From Bacteroidota bacterium (lineage in GTDB: Bacteria > Bacteroidota > Ignavibacteria > Kryptoniales > JAKASW01): a stretch of DNA of 64,000 nt. The notes beneath the pieces were generated by a model that saw only the letters and a program-made list of their open reading frames with translations, made no database searches and had not been told where the DNA came from. The stretch covers positions 1 through 64,000 of the forward strand of contig JAJYIT010000023.1 of assembly GCA_021789975.1 (NCBI GenBank), read 5' to 3'. Positions 55,109-62,898 of this stretch are shown here, piece by piece (the first letter of the stretch is position 1; each line of letters starts with the position of its first letter). The position numbers and the translations under genes are program-made.

Positions 55109-55489
55109 CTACTCCTCCACCACCAGTTTGCCTTTCAGCTTCCCCTTCCCGCACTGGAAAGTGTATTCGCCCGGCTTCTCCAGCATTATCTCTGTAGAGA
55201 CAACCGCATAGTGAGGTAGTCTTATCCTCTTATTGAAATCGGGAAAGAGAATCTCTTCATCACAGTAAGACAGGTCCTTCCGGAGGAAGTTCACCTGCAG
55301 GAGCCTTCCCGCTTTCGCGGTGATCACATCAGGGGTGTAACCATGATCTACTATAATATTAGCTTCCTGGATGCGGATCCTTTCCAATTCCGCGTGCTCT
55401 CTCTTTTCCATTGCTTGCCAGAACCAGTAGTAAAGAGAAATTGCAAGAGGAATTCCGATTAGAGCGGCAATTGTGCTAAGCATTATCAT
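55109..55489 (-). CDS. Second membrane-anchored cupredoxin-like protein, altered ligands
   Basis: Protein of 126 aa from the ATG at 55489, preceded by GGAGG. Anchor helix (about 3-22), coiled segment, then the cupredoxin domain: NIIVDHGYTPDVITAKAGRL, NFLRKDLSYCDEEILFPDF, FQCGKGKLKGKLVV. It parallels the copA-linked protein at 42339-42716, but the C-terminal Met and His of CGMGMLH are replaced (CGKGKLK), so a normal type-1 copper site is unlikely. It overlaps the upstream YHS-like gene by 14 bases. Confidence 0.72.
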   Translation of the reverse strand: MIMLSTIAALIGIPLAISLYYWFWQAMEKREHAELERIRIQEANIIVDHGYTPDVITAKAGRLLQVNFLRKDLSYCDEEILFPDFNKRIRLPHYAVVSTEIMLEKPGEYTFQCGKGKLKGKLVVEE

Positions 55490-55817
55490 TGTAACCTCCA
55501 TTGTTCAGCTGAAAATTGTCATAAGTGTCATATTGATTCAGCGGCTTACACGCGCACTCAAGCGCATGGTTGCGTTCAGCAATCACGGCTTCATTCAGTT
55601 GAGACTTGCCATGAAACTTGCTGAGTCCTAACGACCTGCGCGATTCTTCGAGAAGCCGGTCGCGTTCGGCAATTATTCTTTCGAGTTGAATTTCGAATGT
55701 GATCATGCAAAGGCCGGTGTGGAAATAGTAGGTCTCACCTTCAAGCTCACGTTGGAGTTCGGGATTAGCTTGCATTCCACAGATAGCACATCTTTTTACT
55801 ATTTCATTGGTGTCCAT
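55476..55817 (-). CDS. YHS/TRASH-like metal-binding protein
   Basis: Protein of 113 aa. RCAICGMQANPELQRELEGE and TYYFHTGLCMITFEIQLE correspond to the CGM and second-Cys segments of a YHS fold, with FHTGLC replacing the usual FCSPxC. A charged helix follows (RIIAERDRLLEESRRS) and a Cys pair near the end (HALECACKP). Likely a metal sensor or chaperone accessory to the cupredoxin encoded downstream. Confidence 0.6.
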   Translation of the reverse strand: MDTNEIVKRCAICGMQANPELQRELEGETYYFHTGLCMITFEIQLERIIAERDRLLEESRRSLGLSKFHGKSQLNEAVIAERNHALECACKPLNQYDTYDNFQLNNGGYNDNA

Positions 55818-55873
55818 ATACTTTCACTTTCTATCTTTATTCTTTGGTTCATACTCTTCTTCGCCACAACAAT

Positions 55874-56146
55874 TCATGCCTGTGTATCGTGAGCCGACCG
55901 GGCAAACAGGTTGTAGAGCAGGATAAACGCGTAGCTCGCGTAGAAGCCGTAGAGGAATGACTCGAAGAATCCGAGGAAGAAATCTTTCCAACTAATCCAC
56001 GTGAAGCCCGGCAGAAGTGATTGCCATGCCGGATACATTTGCCATCCTTTCGGAAATATCAGGCCCCACAGAACGCAGAGCACAAATGAGTTGGCAAGGA
56101 AACTTCCGAGTGCCCAAGCTACTGGCCGCGGTTTAATCGGGTTCAT
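55874..56146 (-). CDS. DUF5676 family small membrane protein
   Basis: Protein of 90 aa from the ATG at 56146 (AAAGGAGAATAAGG upstream). MNPIKPRPVAWALGSFLANS and FVLCVLWGLIFP match DUF5676, with two transmembrane helices. The open frame upstream of this ATG is not native: it runs through spacer and a palindromic repeat. DUF5676 genes are typical companions of copper ATPases and YHS proteins. Confidence 0.75.
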   Translation of the reverse strand: MNPIKPRPVAWALGSFLANSFVLCVLWGLIFPKGWQMYPAWQSLLPGFTWISWKDFFLGFFESFLYGFYASYAFILLYNLFARSAHDTQA

Positions 56147-56273
56147 ATCCTTATTCTCCTTTCTTATGACATTTAATAAAGCCCGCCCTGGCAAGCCGGA
56201 GACGACCGAAAGGTGAAGTATGTCGTTTTCCCCTTGGAACGGTTCGTCCCGGCAAGCCGAAGGCAGACAAAGT

Positions 56274-56495
56274 TCAGCAGCATCCGTGTCCACCACTCCC
56301 GCGAGCGGGATCTTCGACATGGTGTCCATGGCTTGACGCCGAGCTGGAATCGGCGGCTTTCCCGGCGTACTTAGCAGGGTCCATCAGGAAACGCCTCTTA
56401 CAGTCATCCGATGCGACGAAGTAGGTCTGGCCTTTGTACTCTACTCTCCTGGCAGACTTTTCGTCGATTTCCATTCCACAAACTGGGCATTTCAT
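56274..56495 (-). CDS. YHS domain protein with His/Cys tail
   Basis: Protein of 73 aa from the ATG at 56495 (AGAGGT upstream). CPVCGMEIDEKSARR and TYFVASDDCKRRFLMDP form the YHS domain, with VASDDC in place of FCSPxC. The tail GHHVEDPARGSGGHGCC is His- and Cys-rich; part of it (VEDPARG) is encoded by a palindromic element at 56298-56319 that seems to have been inserted in frame. Confidence 0.8.
   Translation of the reverse strand: MKCPVCGMEIDEKSARRVEYKGQTYFVASDDCKRRFLMDPAKYAGKAADSSSASSHGHHVEDPARGSGGHGCC
56298..56319. repeat. Palindromic element inside the YHS gene tail
   Basis: CCCGC-ga-GCGGG (56298-56309) followed by ATCTTCGACA, sharing the GCGGGATCTTCGACA-type core with 46807-46849. Confidence 0.5.
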
Positions 56496-56579
56496 TTTGT
56501 AAACCTCTCTTTCTTGCTTGCTTGTTTGTTTGCTCATCTTCCATGACGCTGCATGTCAAGGGCGGTTACAGTATCTCAA

Positions 56580-56637
56580 GAGGAGACAGGAGGCAGGAAA
56601 CAGGAAATCGGCCTCTTGCCTCCGGTGTCCGGCTTCC
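56580..56637. repeat. GGAGACAGG-type inverted repeat
   Basis: AGGAGACAGGAGGCAGGAAA on the left and CTTGCCTCCGGTGTCCGGCTT on the right form imperfect inverted arms in the spacer after the sigma factor gene. Same family as 49435-49499. Confidence 0.6.
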
Positions 56638-56638
56638 A

Positions 56639-57166
56639 TCATTTCTTGCACGAGCAATCCAAACAATGATGTTCTGCGCACATTCGGCATGTTTCTTCGA
56701 GGCGCTTACGAAGTGCCTGTCTCGCACGATGGGACCTCACCTTGAGATTGTTGCGGGAAATTCCAAGACGCGTCGAAACTTCTTCGGCGTCCTCTCCATT
56801 AATGTCGATTGCCTTCACTACATCGGCATACTCCGGTTTCAAGGTGGGAATAAGCTCCCTCATGCATCCGCAGATTTCTTCCTGGTCCTCCGGCTCAACC
56901 GCCACATCCGCGTCGGCGAAGTAATTCATCCTGCGGTTCATTTCCGCTGCTTTTCTTCTGTAGGCATCGATGACCGCGTTTTGAAGAATCCTGTAAAACC
57001 ATCTGATAAGTTTTTCGTCATCTTCAATTTCCGGTGCGCTGTGGACCGCCTTGAGAAGGCAGTCTTGCAGTATGTCCTCAGCGAGATCTGGATCGGAGAT
57101 TCTCTTTCGGATGTAGCCCAGGAATTTTGCCCGACCGCTGACTAACTCCGATTCTACTTTATGCAT
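56639..57166 (-). CDS. ECF-type sigma-70 factor with C-terminal Cys-rich tail
   Basis: RNA polymerase sigma factor of 175 aa. Region 2 (LGYIRKRISDPDLAEDILQD, then WFYRILQNAVIDAYRRK) and region 4 (EVSTRLGISRNNLKVRSHRARQAL) are clear. The last 20 residues, TCRMCAEHHCLDCSCKK, carry five cysteines and two histidines. C-terminal Cys-rich domains that sense copper occur in CorE-type ECF factors, which work without an anti-sigma factor; none is encoded beside this gene either. Probably the metal-responsive regulator of this region. The lgt gene is 13 bases upstream. Confidence 0.85.
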   Translation of the reverse strand: MHKVESELVSGRAKFLGYIRKRISDPDLAEDILQDCLLKAVHSAPEIEDDEKLIRWFYRILQNAVIDAYRRKAAEMNRRMNYFADADVAVEPEDQEEICGCMRELIPTLKPEYADVVKAIDINGEDAEEVSTRLGISRNNLKVRSHRARQALRKRLEETCRMCAEHHCLDCSCKK

Positions 57167-57179
57167 AAGTTAACCTCTC

Positions 57180-58082
57180 CTATCTTCTGAAATGTTCCGC
57201 AACGGCCTGCCGTTGATCCTTCCCATTCACTAGTTGTGGTTCAAGCGAGGCAGGTTTACTGCGGAGGTAAAGGAAACCGATCACTCCGACGATTATCATG
57301 GGTATCGACCAGAGTTGGGCCTCAGTGAGTCCAAACAGAAGCCGGGGGTTCAACCTGATAAACTCAACGATCAGCCTCTCGGCACCTTCAAGGACCAGGT
57401 ACAGCATAAACAACATGCCCTCCGTTCTCATGTTTTTCCTGAGACGCCAGAGCACGAAGAAGATGATAAGGCAGGCAAGGAACTCATAAATGGGAGTCGG
57501 GTGGACCAGCGTGTTATCAGGGACAATCCCGCCCGGGTATCTCGCTTCGATCTTTGGAAGGTACCTAAATGCGGTGGAAGGAGGGTCGATTCCCTTTGCG
57601 TAGTCGACTCCCCATGGTAGGTTCGTGGGCATGCCGTAATCACCGTCTCCAGAAAAATGACAGGCCAGTCTTCCTACGCCATACCCGAGAATGAGGGCGG
57701 GAGCCAACGCATCGGCTACATTGAAGAACCTGAACCCTTTGCGCTTAATAGCCCACGCAACTACTAACGTGGCAAGAATAAAGCCTCCGTACCAGGTCAT
57801 CCCCCCGGCAAAAACTGCCATGTAGATCGGGTCCTTAAGGAAGTCAGACCAATTCTCGATGAGCGAGAGTATCCTCGAGCCGACCAGACCAAAGACCACA
57901 GCGAGTATGGTCACCTGGTTCGCGAAGTCTGCCCCGAGGCCTTTTCGCGTGAATTCCTTCACTGCAACGTAGTTGGCAACAAGGAATGCTATCCCCACTG
58001 TCAAACCGTAGCTGTACACCTTAAGTGGACCAATTTTGAAGAGAACCGGTACTACGGTGTCACTTAAAATCTTGCTCAGCAT
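57180..58082 (-). CDS. lgt: Prolipoprotein diacylglyceryl transferase
   Basis: Membrane enzyme of 300 aa that transfers diacylglycerol to the lipobox Cys of prolipoproteins. The family signature GYGVGRLACHFSGDGDYG is present, as are WGVDYAKG and HPTPIYE, within seven transmembrane helices. Found next to a metal cluster here, possibly as an additional copy serving the lipoproteins encoded at 62.2-62.9 kb; a housekeeping copy may exist elsewhere. Confidence 0.93.
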   Translation of the reverse strand: MLSKILSDTVVPVLFKIGPLKVYSYGLTVGIAFLVANYVAVKEFTRKGLGADFANQVTILAVVFGLVGSRILSLIENWSDFLKDPIYMAVFAGGMTWYGGFILATLVVAWAIKRKGFRFFNVADALAPALILGYGVGRLACHFSGDGDYGMPTNLPWGVDYAKGIDPPSTAFRYLPKIEARYPGGIVPDNTLVHPTPIYEFLACLIIFFVLWRLRKNMRTEGMLFMLYLVLEGAERLIVEFIRLNPRLLFGLTEAQLWSIPMIIVGVIGFLYLRSKPASLEPQLVNGKDQRQAVAEHFRR

Positions 58083-58693
58083 TTGTCATGTCCTTGCTTA
58101 TGTGCAGCACAAGTTTCTACCACAGAGAACTCCCGCGACTCCTCAATGGGGGCAAGTCGCTCAAGGGCGCCTTGTCGATCATAATCATTGTTCGATACCG
58201 AAAGAGCTTTCCGGTATCTTTTCTCCGCTCGTTCAAATTCATTTAATTCATACAACGCATCACCGATCTTGATTTGTACCCAGAGGTCATTTGGAAAATC
58301 GATGTCTAGCTCGGTGATCTGCCGGTACGCTTCATCCTCCATACCAGCTTCAGCGAGCATAACAGCACGGTCACCCAAGAAATTGGCTCGCTCCAAAACC
58401 TCGGACCAGAACCGCTGATGCTGAAGGGCCTCGGATGTCATGCCGACGCTGTGCAACTGAAAAGGTAAATCGAGAAGCCAACCCGTGACGTGCGCACCAG
58501 TCATACACTCGAGTTCACAGATGAGCCCCTCAGTCGGCGACAGCTCGGCGAGCTGGTGTGCAAGTTTGCAGTGCTTCCCCAGGATGTCAGCGCTAAGTGG
58601 CTCCTTAGAGTGATACAATTCCTCGACTCGCTCGGCAATGGCCTTTAACATGCACGGAGAAACGTCGCGCAGTATTTCATTTCTGCTCTTCAT
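58076..58693 (-). CDS. TPR-like protein of unknown function with Cys/His tail
   Basis: Cytoplasmic protein of 205 aa with all-helical sequence. TPR-like repeats occupy the second half (DEAYRQITELDIDFPNDLWVQ, GDALYELNEFERAEKRYRKAL, in part). The C-terminus ETCAAHKQGHDKC is Cys/His-rich. It overlaps the lgt start by 7 bases. I do not recognise a named family. Confidence 0.6.
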   Translation of the reverse strand: MKSRNEILRDVSPCMLKAIAERVEELYHSKEPLSADILGKHCKLAHQLAELSPTEGLICELECMTGAHVTGWLLDLPFQLHSVGMTSEALQHQRFWSEVLERANFLGDRAVMLAEAGMEDEAYRQITELDIDFPNDLWVQIKIGDALYELNEFERAEKRYRKALSVSNNDYDRQGALERLAPIEESREFSVVETCAAHKQGHDKC

Positions 58694-58702
58694 AGTTAGC
58701 CT

Positions 58703-59452
58703 TCAATCATGTGTCCATATGTTTTGTTGAAACTCTCTCCCCTCGCGGTAATCCGCGCTCATCTGCGGGATATATTTCATGTCGTCGCCGACAATCGTCC
58801 CATCACGAAAATCGATTGCCCGTGTTGAATAGGATCTATACCCGGGATTGTGTGTCACCATCAGAATCGTTTTTCCGCGTTCATTCAAAAGCTTGAAGAG
58901 CTGCATAATCGATTCGCTCGTTGCAGTGTCCAAGTTGCCGGTCGGCTCATCTGCCAGAATTATTAACGGATCATTTATGAGCGCACGTGCGATTGCGACA
59001 CGCTGCTGTTCGCCGCCGCTCAGTTCTCCCGGAAGATGTTTGGCTTTTTCGTAGAGCCCGACTTCGGTCAAAATATCCCCAGCCACCGCTGTCTGCTTCT
59101 TCGCCTGCATTCCGGTCGGAGCCAGTGGAAGGAGAACGTTTTCCAGAACGTTCAGGTAGGGCACGAGATTAAAAGACTGGAACACAAAGCCGATATATTC
59201 CCTGCGAAGATCCGACAACCCGTCCCGGCGCAAAGAGTAGATGTCAATTTCATCTATGACGACCCGTCCGCTCATCGGTGCACTCAAGCCGCCGACAATT
59301 GTGAGAAATGTGCTCTTCCCTGACCCCGAAGGTCCCATCACGGTCACGAATTCTCCATCGTCGATTTGCAGCGAAACCGCTCTCAACGCGTGTGTCGATG
59401 TGTCGCCGATGGTGTAAACCTTGCTTAGGTTTTCTATTTCGATTAGGGACAT
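58703..59452 (-). CDS. ABC transporter ATP-binding protein (LolD/MacB type)
   Basis: ATPase of 249 aa: Walker A GPSGSGKST, signature LSGGEQQRVAIA, Walker B LIILADEPTGNLD and H-loop MVTHNP. The sequence belongs to the LolD/MacB/FtsE-like group that works with FtsX-type permeases, encoded here 200 bases upstream with a repeat between them. Together with the DUF2318 protein it resembles the accessory set of P19-type iron uptake loci. Confidence 0.92.
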   Translation of the reverse strand: MSLIEIENLSKVYTIGDTSTHALRAVSLQIDDGEFVTVMGPSGSGKSTFLTIVGGLSAPMSGRVVIDEIDIYSLRRDGLSDLRREYIGFVFQSFNLVPYLNVLENVLLPLAPTGMQAKKQTAVAGDILTEVGLYEKAKHLPGELSGGEQQRVAIARALINDPLIILADEPTGNLDTATSESIMQLFKLLNERGKTILMVTHNPGYRSYSTRAIDFRDGTIVGDDMKYIPQMSADYREGREFQQNIWTHD

Positions 59453-59487
59453 ACTTTTTCTTGACTCCGACCAATCGTATTTAGATT

Positions 59488-59636
59488 ACGGGAAGCTCCA
59501 AGCTCCAAACACCAAGTTCCAAACAAATTCCAAGTACCAACTTTCAAGCTCCAATTCTGAGCTTTAGTATTTGTCTTTTTGAGATTTGAAGCTTGTTTGG
59601 AGCTTGGCGTTTGTGGTTTGGAATTTTCTTTTCGCA
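59488..59636. repeat. Long CCAAG/CTTGG imperfect inverted repeat
   Basis: Left arm (GAAGCTCCAAGCTCCAAACA and onward) and right arm (GAAGCTTGTTTGGAGCTTGG and onward) are imperfect inverted copies built from AAGCTCCAAAC/AAATTCCAAG units, about 150 bases in all. It separates the ABC ATPase and permease genes, which otherwise would be adjacent. Confidence 0.65.
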
Positions 59637-59652
59637 TAACACAATTATCTTT

Positions 59653-60807
59653 CTAAAGCGATCTTAATGCTACTGTTGGTTCTAATCTTGCTGCTTTGTA
59701 TGCCGGATAAATTGCCGCGGACACTCCAACGAAAATTGAGAGGGCGAATGCCGTCAGGATGGTGTCAATTCCAAATCCCTGAATTCCATGAAGTCCCATG
59801 AGAGGACGAGCCAGATATGCACCTGAAATTCCGAAGAGATATCCGACAATTCCTGCACTGAGACTTACGATAAGCGATTCAAAGAGGAGCACGGCAAGAA
59901 CATGTTTTCTCTTGAAGCCGACTGCGCGGAAAATTCCAATTTCCTTCTCCCGCTCAGTGATCGACGACATCATGTTGACAAATATCATGAGTGCGGCAAA
60001 TAAAACGACTGCGACGGACAATATGATCGAGAAATGCCGTATTCGGTGCATCACGTCCATCTTCGTTTCGATTGTCTGTCGGAGAGCCATTACCTGGGCA
60101 TTCGGCAGTTTTTCTCCTATCTGTGCAACGATTGAATCAATAGGGCAGTTGTAGCATAAAGCGGAAACCTCAATCATACTCAGCGCTTCCCCCTTATCAA
60201 AGACCTTCTGCGCAGCGGGAAGCGAAATGAATATCAGTTTATCATCCTGTGAACCCGTTTCCGTCAATATGCCCGCAACCCGGAAATGGTGCTTCGCTAT
60301 CTCAAGGTCGTCCCCGGGTTTTAGATTCAACGCCTGGGCCGCAGCTGAGCCGGCAAGGATATCATCGGGTTCATCGGGCCGTGAACCTGAAGATCGCCAC
60401 CAGCGTTTGAGACGGAATTCGGAATTGAAATCGACTCCTGAGACGATCACATTCCTTCCGTTGACATCTGCAGCGTGAAAAAGCTGTGGCACGACGGTGG
60501 CGATATTCTCCGAGTTCTTTATTGCCTTTATTTTTGCCAAATCGGACATCCCAAGTTTCTCACTGCCGAACGTAACGCCCGCGACCGAAAGCCCGCCGTA
60601 ATCCAATGAAAGATCGTCCGATTTGGGCAAGATGAGAATATTAGCGCCGTATTCGTCTAACTTCCTCGAGAAATCATATTCGAGAGATTTTGTGATCCCG
60701 GTCAGCGCGACCTCTATCGCCACCGCAAGTGCCAAGCCCAAAATGGTGAGAGCCGTGCGGACCCTTCGCCGTTTGAGATTTTTCAGCCCAATGTGGTACA
60801 CCCTCAT
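59653..60807 (-). CDS. FtsX/MacB-type ABC transporter permease
   Basis: Permease of 384 aa: one N-terminal helix (ALTILGLALAVAIEVALTGI), a periplasmic MacB-like domain (about 45-265) and three C-terminal helices (about 255-380) with EREKEIGIFRAVGFKR, the coupling motif of FtsX-type permeases. It works with the ATPase encoded downstream. A cysteine pair ALCYNCPID lies in the periplasmic domain. Confidence 0.9.
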   Translation of the reverse strand: MRVYHIGLKNLKRRRVRTALTILGLALAVAIEVALTGITKSLEYDFSRKLDEYGANILILPKSDDLSLDYGGLSVAGVTFGSEKLGMSDLAKIKAIKNSENIATVVPQLFHAADVNGRNVIVSGVDFNSEFRLKRWWRSSGSRPDEPDDILAGSAAAQALNLKPGDDLEIAKHHFRVAGILTETGSQDDKLIFISLPAAQKVFDKGEALSMIEVSALCYNCPIDSIVAQIGEKLPNAQVMALRQTIETKMDVMHRIRHFSIILSVAVVLFAALMIFVNMMSSITEREKEIGIFRAVGFKRKHVLAVLLFESLIVSLSAGIVGYLFGISGAYLARPLMGLHGIQGFGIDTILTAFALSIFVGVSAAIYPAYKAARLEPTVALRSL

Positions 60808-60809
60808 GG

Positions 60810-61505
60810 TTACGCTCTCGGCTGCCAGCTGGATACTGTCTTGACGTCGATTTGAATGGTATTTCCAACAACCCTGCTCGGAATCACCTGGGGCGGATAA
60901 GTCCCGCAGGCTCCGCTTACTGCTTCAAGATTCTGGAGTTTCCATGTTGTGCCGCATGTATTACAGACGATGTTGTCGCCGACGATGTGGAACCGCGTCG
61001 ACCGGCAAGGCTCACAAAGGCTCACGGCGGTAACTAACTTCCCGTCCGGTGCGATGTAAGCCAAAAGTGGAACGGTCCGCGAGCCGTCGGTGTACCTGAA
61101 AGCGACGAACTCATTCTTCTTTACGAGGTCTAGCGGCAGAGTGATTTTCCCATTCGCTACTTTCGGACTCACATCCACCATTTGAAGTCCGGTATTGGAG
61201 TAGCTGATGTCGTTGGAAACCACCGGCTGCGATTCAATAGCGGAATTGGTCGGTGAAGAAAGTATGCTGGATAGGAGTACGCCGATTACCGCCACTATAG
61301 CAGCGCCGAAGATAACCATGACGTATCGCGGCATGCCGCCGCCTTCATTCTTCATCACCCTCTCGCGCTTGTTCTTGTCGTAGATCCCGTTTGCGGGATG
61401 TGAATGACTCTGTCCAGAGCCCTGTGACAGACGTGCACCGCAATGAGGACAGAACCTCGCATTCGTCTTTGCGGGCTTGCCGCATTTATTGCAGAAGTTC
61501 GCCAT
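60810..61505 (-). CDS. Zinc-ribbon plus DUF2318-like Cys protein
   Basis: Protein of 231 aa from the ATG at 61505. An N-terminal zinc ribbon (CNKCGKPAKTNARFCPHCG) precedes one transmembrane helix (about 60-85) and a DUF2318-like domain: SLCEPCRSTRFHIVGDNIVC, NTCGTTW, SGACGTYPP. DUF2318 proteins are part of P19/Ftr1-type iron uptake loci together with an ABC ATPase and FtsX permeases, which are encoded next to it. A redox or metal-transfer role in the periplasm is likely. Two bases separate it from the permease gene. Confidence 0.8.
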   Translation of the reverse strand: MANFCNKCGKPAKTNARFCPHCGARLSQGSGQSHSHPANGIYDKNKRERVMKNEGGGMPRYVMVIFGAAIVAVIGVLLSSILSSPTNSAIESQPVVSNDISYSNTGLQMVDVSPKVANGKITLPLDLVKKNEFVAFRYTDGSRTVPLLAYIAPDGKLVTAVSLCEPCRSTRFHIVGDNIVCNTCGTTWKLQNLEAVSGACGTYPPQVIPSRVVGNTIQIDVKTVSSWQPRA

Positions 61506-61507
61506 GT

Positions 61508-62173
61508 TCAATTTTCTCCTGAGTTGGCGCCGATCCCAGCTGAACCGCCAAAATTAGAAAGCGGGGGAACGACGAAGTTGGTTTTGCTTTTCATGTGACC
61601 GTAGGTCCTGTTTACCGCCGCTATGATCTGATCGGGGCTTTCCCGCTCTTCAACGGATTTCCGAATGAACTCGCGCTCCTTGACGGCAGTGGGACATGTG
61701 CAGGTATCAAGAGACAGGTCGCCGCACGTGCCGCAGGAACAGTCGAACTTCTTAGCAATCTGCATAGCTTTCGATTCATCGACTGGATCCTGAAGTCTTG
61801 TTTCAACCACGGCGACCTGTCTTCCATCAACAGAATCTTTCCTGGAACGTTGAGAAATAACTATGACCACGATGATAACTCCGAACGTGGCTACTGCCGC
61901 TGCCGCGTAGCCTCGCCTTCGAACGGGCGGGACGAATCGGCTTCTGTGTGATTTCGTAGAATGAAGCTTAGGCGTTTCTCGGACTGAGGAAGAGAAAGCG
62001 GCAGGATCAGACGAAAGTCGCGTACCACAATTCGAACAGAAAAGTGCGTCAGGCTCGTTGTGACCCCCGCAAGACGAACAGTCCTGTCCGACTTCTTCGG
62101 GCAATTTTGTCCCGCAATGGGAGCAAAATCTCGCATCGCTGCCGTTTTCAATGCCGCATTTATCGCAGATCAT
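61508..62173 (-). CDS. Double zinc-ribbon membrane protein with CSCGxCG domain
   Basis: Protein of 221 aa from the ATG at 62173, overlapping the upstream stop as ATGA. Two zinc ribbons (CDKCGIENGSDARFCSHCG, CSSCGGHNEPDALFCSNCG), one transmembrane helix (about 92-112), then an extracytoplasmic domain with KKFDCSCGTCGDLSLDTCTC and PTAVKEREFIRKSVEERES. This last part resembles Cys-rich domains related to CcmH-like proteins, suggesting thiol redox or metal transfer. Ends two bases before the DUF2318 gene start. Confidence 0.7.
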   Translation of the reverse strand: MICDKCGIENGSDARFCSHCGTKLPEEVGQDCSSCGGHNEPDALFCSNCGTRLSSDPAAFSSSVRETPKLHSTKSHRSRFVPPVRRRGYAAAAVATFGVIIVVIVISQRSRKDSVDGRQVAVVETRLQDPVDESKAMQIAKKFDCSCGTCGDLSLDTCTCPTAVKEREFIRKSVEERESPDQIIAAVNRTYGHMKSKTNFVVPPLSNFGGSAGIGANSGEN

Positions 62174-62478
62174 TGGGACTCCCATTTCTCGACCTTATCG
62201 CCTCTGACAGGATTTCCTCTGAGCACAACAGCCACGGAAGAATTGTCGCCGAGGACCTTCTCCACCTTCACCTTTCCTGCGAGGACGGCTCGTTTCTCAT
62301 TCACCGCATAAAGCTGGAGCACATCGCCTGCCTGTATGCCGTTTGCCGAGCCGACATCTATGAAGACCTTATTATCTGTCCGCCCGGTTACGTAGCCTCT
62401 CGTGACCAGCGACTCCGAACATCCGACCGCCGCAATAGTCAGAAGTATCGCGGTAATTCCTAACGTGATCGTTCTCAT
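62170..62478 (-). CDS. Small lipoprotein with FlgT C-like beta domain
   Basis: Lipoprotein of 102 aa: signal peptide with lipobox AVGC (Cys20), then SLVTRGYVTGRTDNKVFIDV, GSANGIQAGDVLQLY and VEKVLGDNSSVAVVLRG. The pattern (G-x-V-FIDVG-x2-NGI-x2-GD) resembles the FlgT C-terminal domain family. Similar to the product of the next gene upstream, indicating tandem duplication. Role unknown. Confidence 0.72.
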   Translation of the reverse strand: MRTITLGITAILLTIAAVGCSESLVTRGYVTGRTDNKVFIDVGSANGIQAGDVLQLYAVNEKRAVLAGKVKVEKVLGDNSSVAVVLRGNPVRGDKVEKWESQ

Positions 62479-62517
62479 GATATTTCTCCTTTCTATGCGA
62501 ATAATTAGTCATCTTAT

Positions 62518-62898
62518 CTACTGATTACTTGGTTTTGGCATCCATTTTTCGATTCTATCGCCCGGCAAGATTCTCCCGTTCAACACCTCGATCGCTGAGG
62601 AATTGTTACCGAGCACTCGTACGACCATCACCTTACCCGCTATCTCCTTCACATTCGAGCTAAACGGGCGAACGATCCGAAGAGTGTCTCCGGTTTGTAT
62701 TCCATCGTCTGAGCCGATACTGATGATAAATCCGTTTGCGGTGCGCCCCGTGACGTACCCTCTGGCAACGAGCGATTCTGCGGAACAACCTATGAAGCCT
62801 ACCGCCAGAAGGAGGACGGCGACTTCTATAAGTCTGGCCCTTATAATGTTCTTCCTTACGTATCGACAGGTGGGAATTGAGGAAGCACTCTTAGTCAT
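62518..62898 (-). CDS. Paralogous small lipoprotein with FlgT C-like domain
   Basis: Lipoprotein of 126 aa with an extended n-region, lipobox FIGC (about Cys38), and a domain parallel to its neighbour: SLVARGYVTGRTANGFIISIG, SDDGIQTGDTLRIV, VLGNNSSAIEVLNG. It overlaps the end of the P-II-like gene by 8 bases. Probably a duplicate that diverged. Confidence 0.72.
   Translation of the reverse strand: MTKSASSIPTCRYVRKNIIRARLIEVAVLLLAVGFIGCSAESLVARGYVTGRTANGFIISIGSDDGIQTGDTLRIVRPFSSNVKEIAGKVMVVRVLGNNSSAIEVLNGRILPGDRIEKWMPKPSNQ

Noticed and set aside
55874-56329. Longer form of the DUF5676 protein starting at 56329
   Set aside because: The family sequence and a strong ribosome site begin at 56146; upstream text comes from a palindromic repeat and the neighbouring gene.
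56411-57145. Long plus-strand open frame (244 codons)
   Set aside because: It lies antisense to the sigma factor and YHS genes, which have clear family motifs, and its own translation has no recognisable domain.
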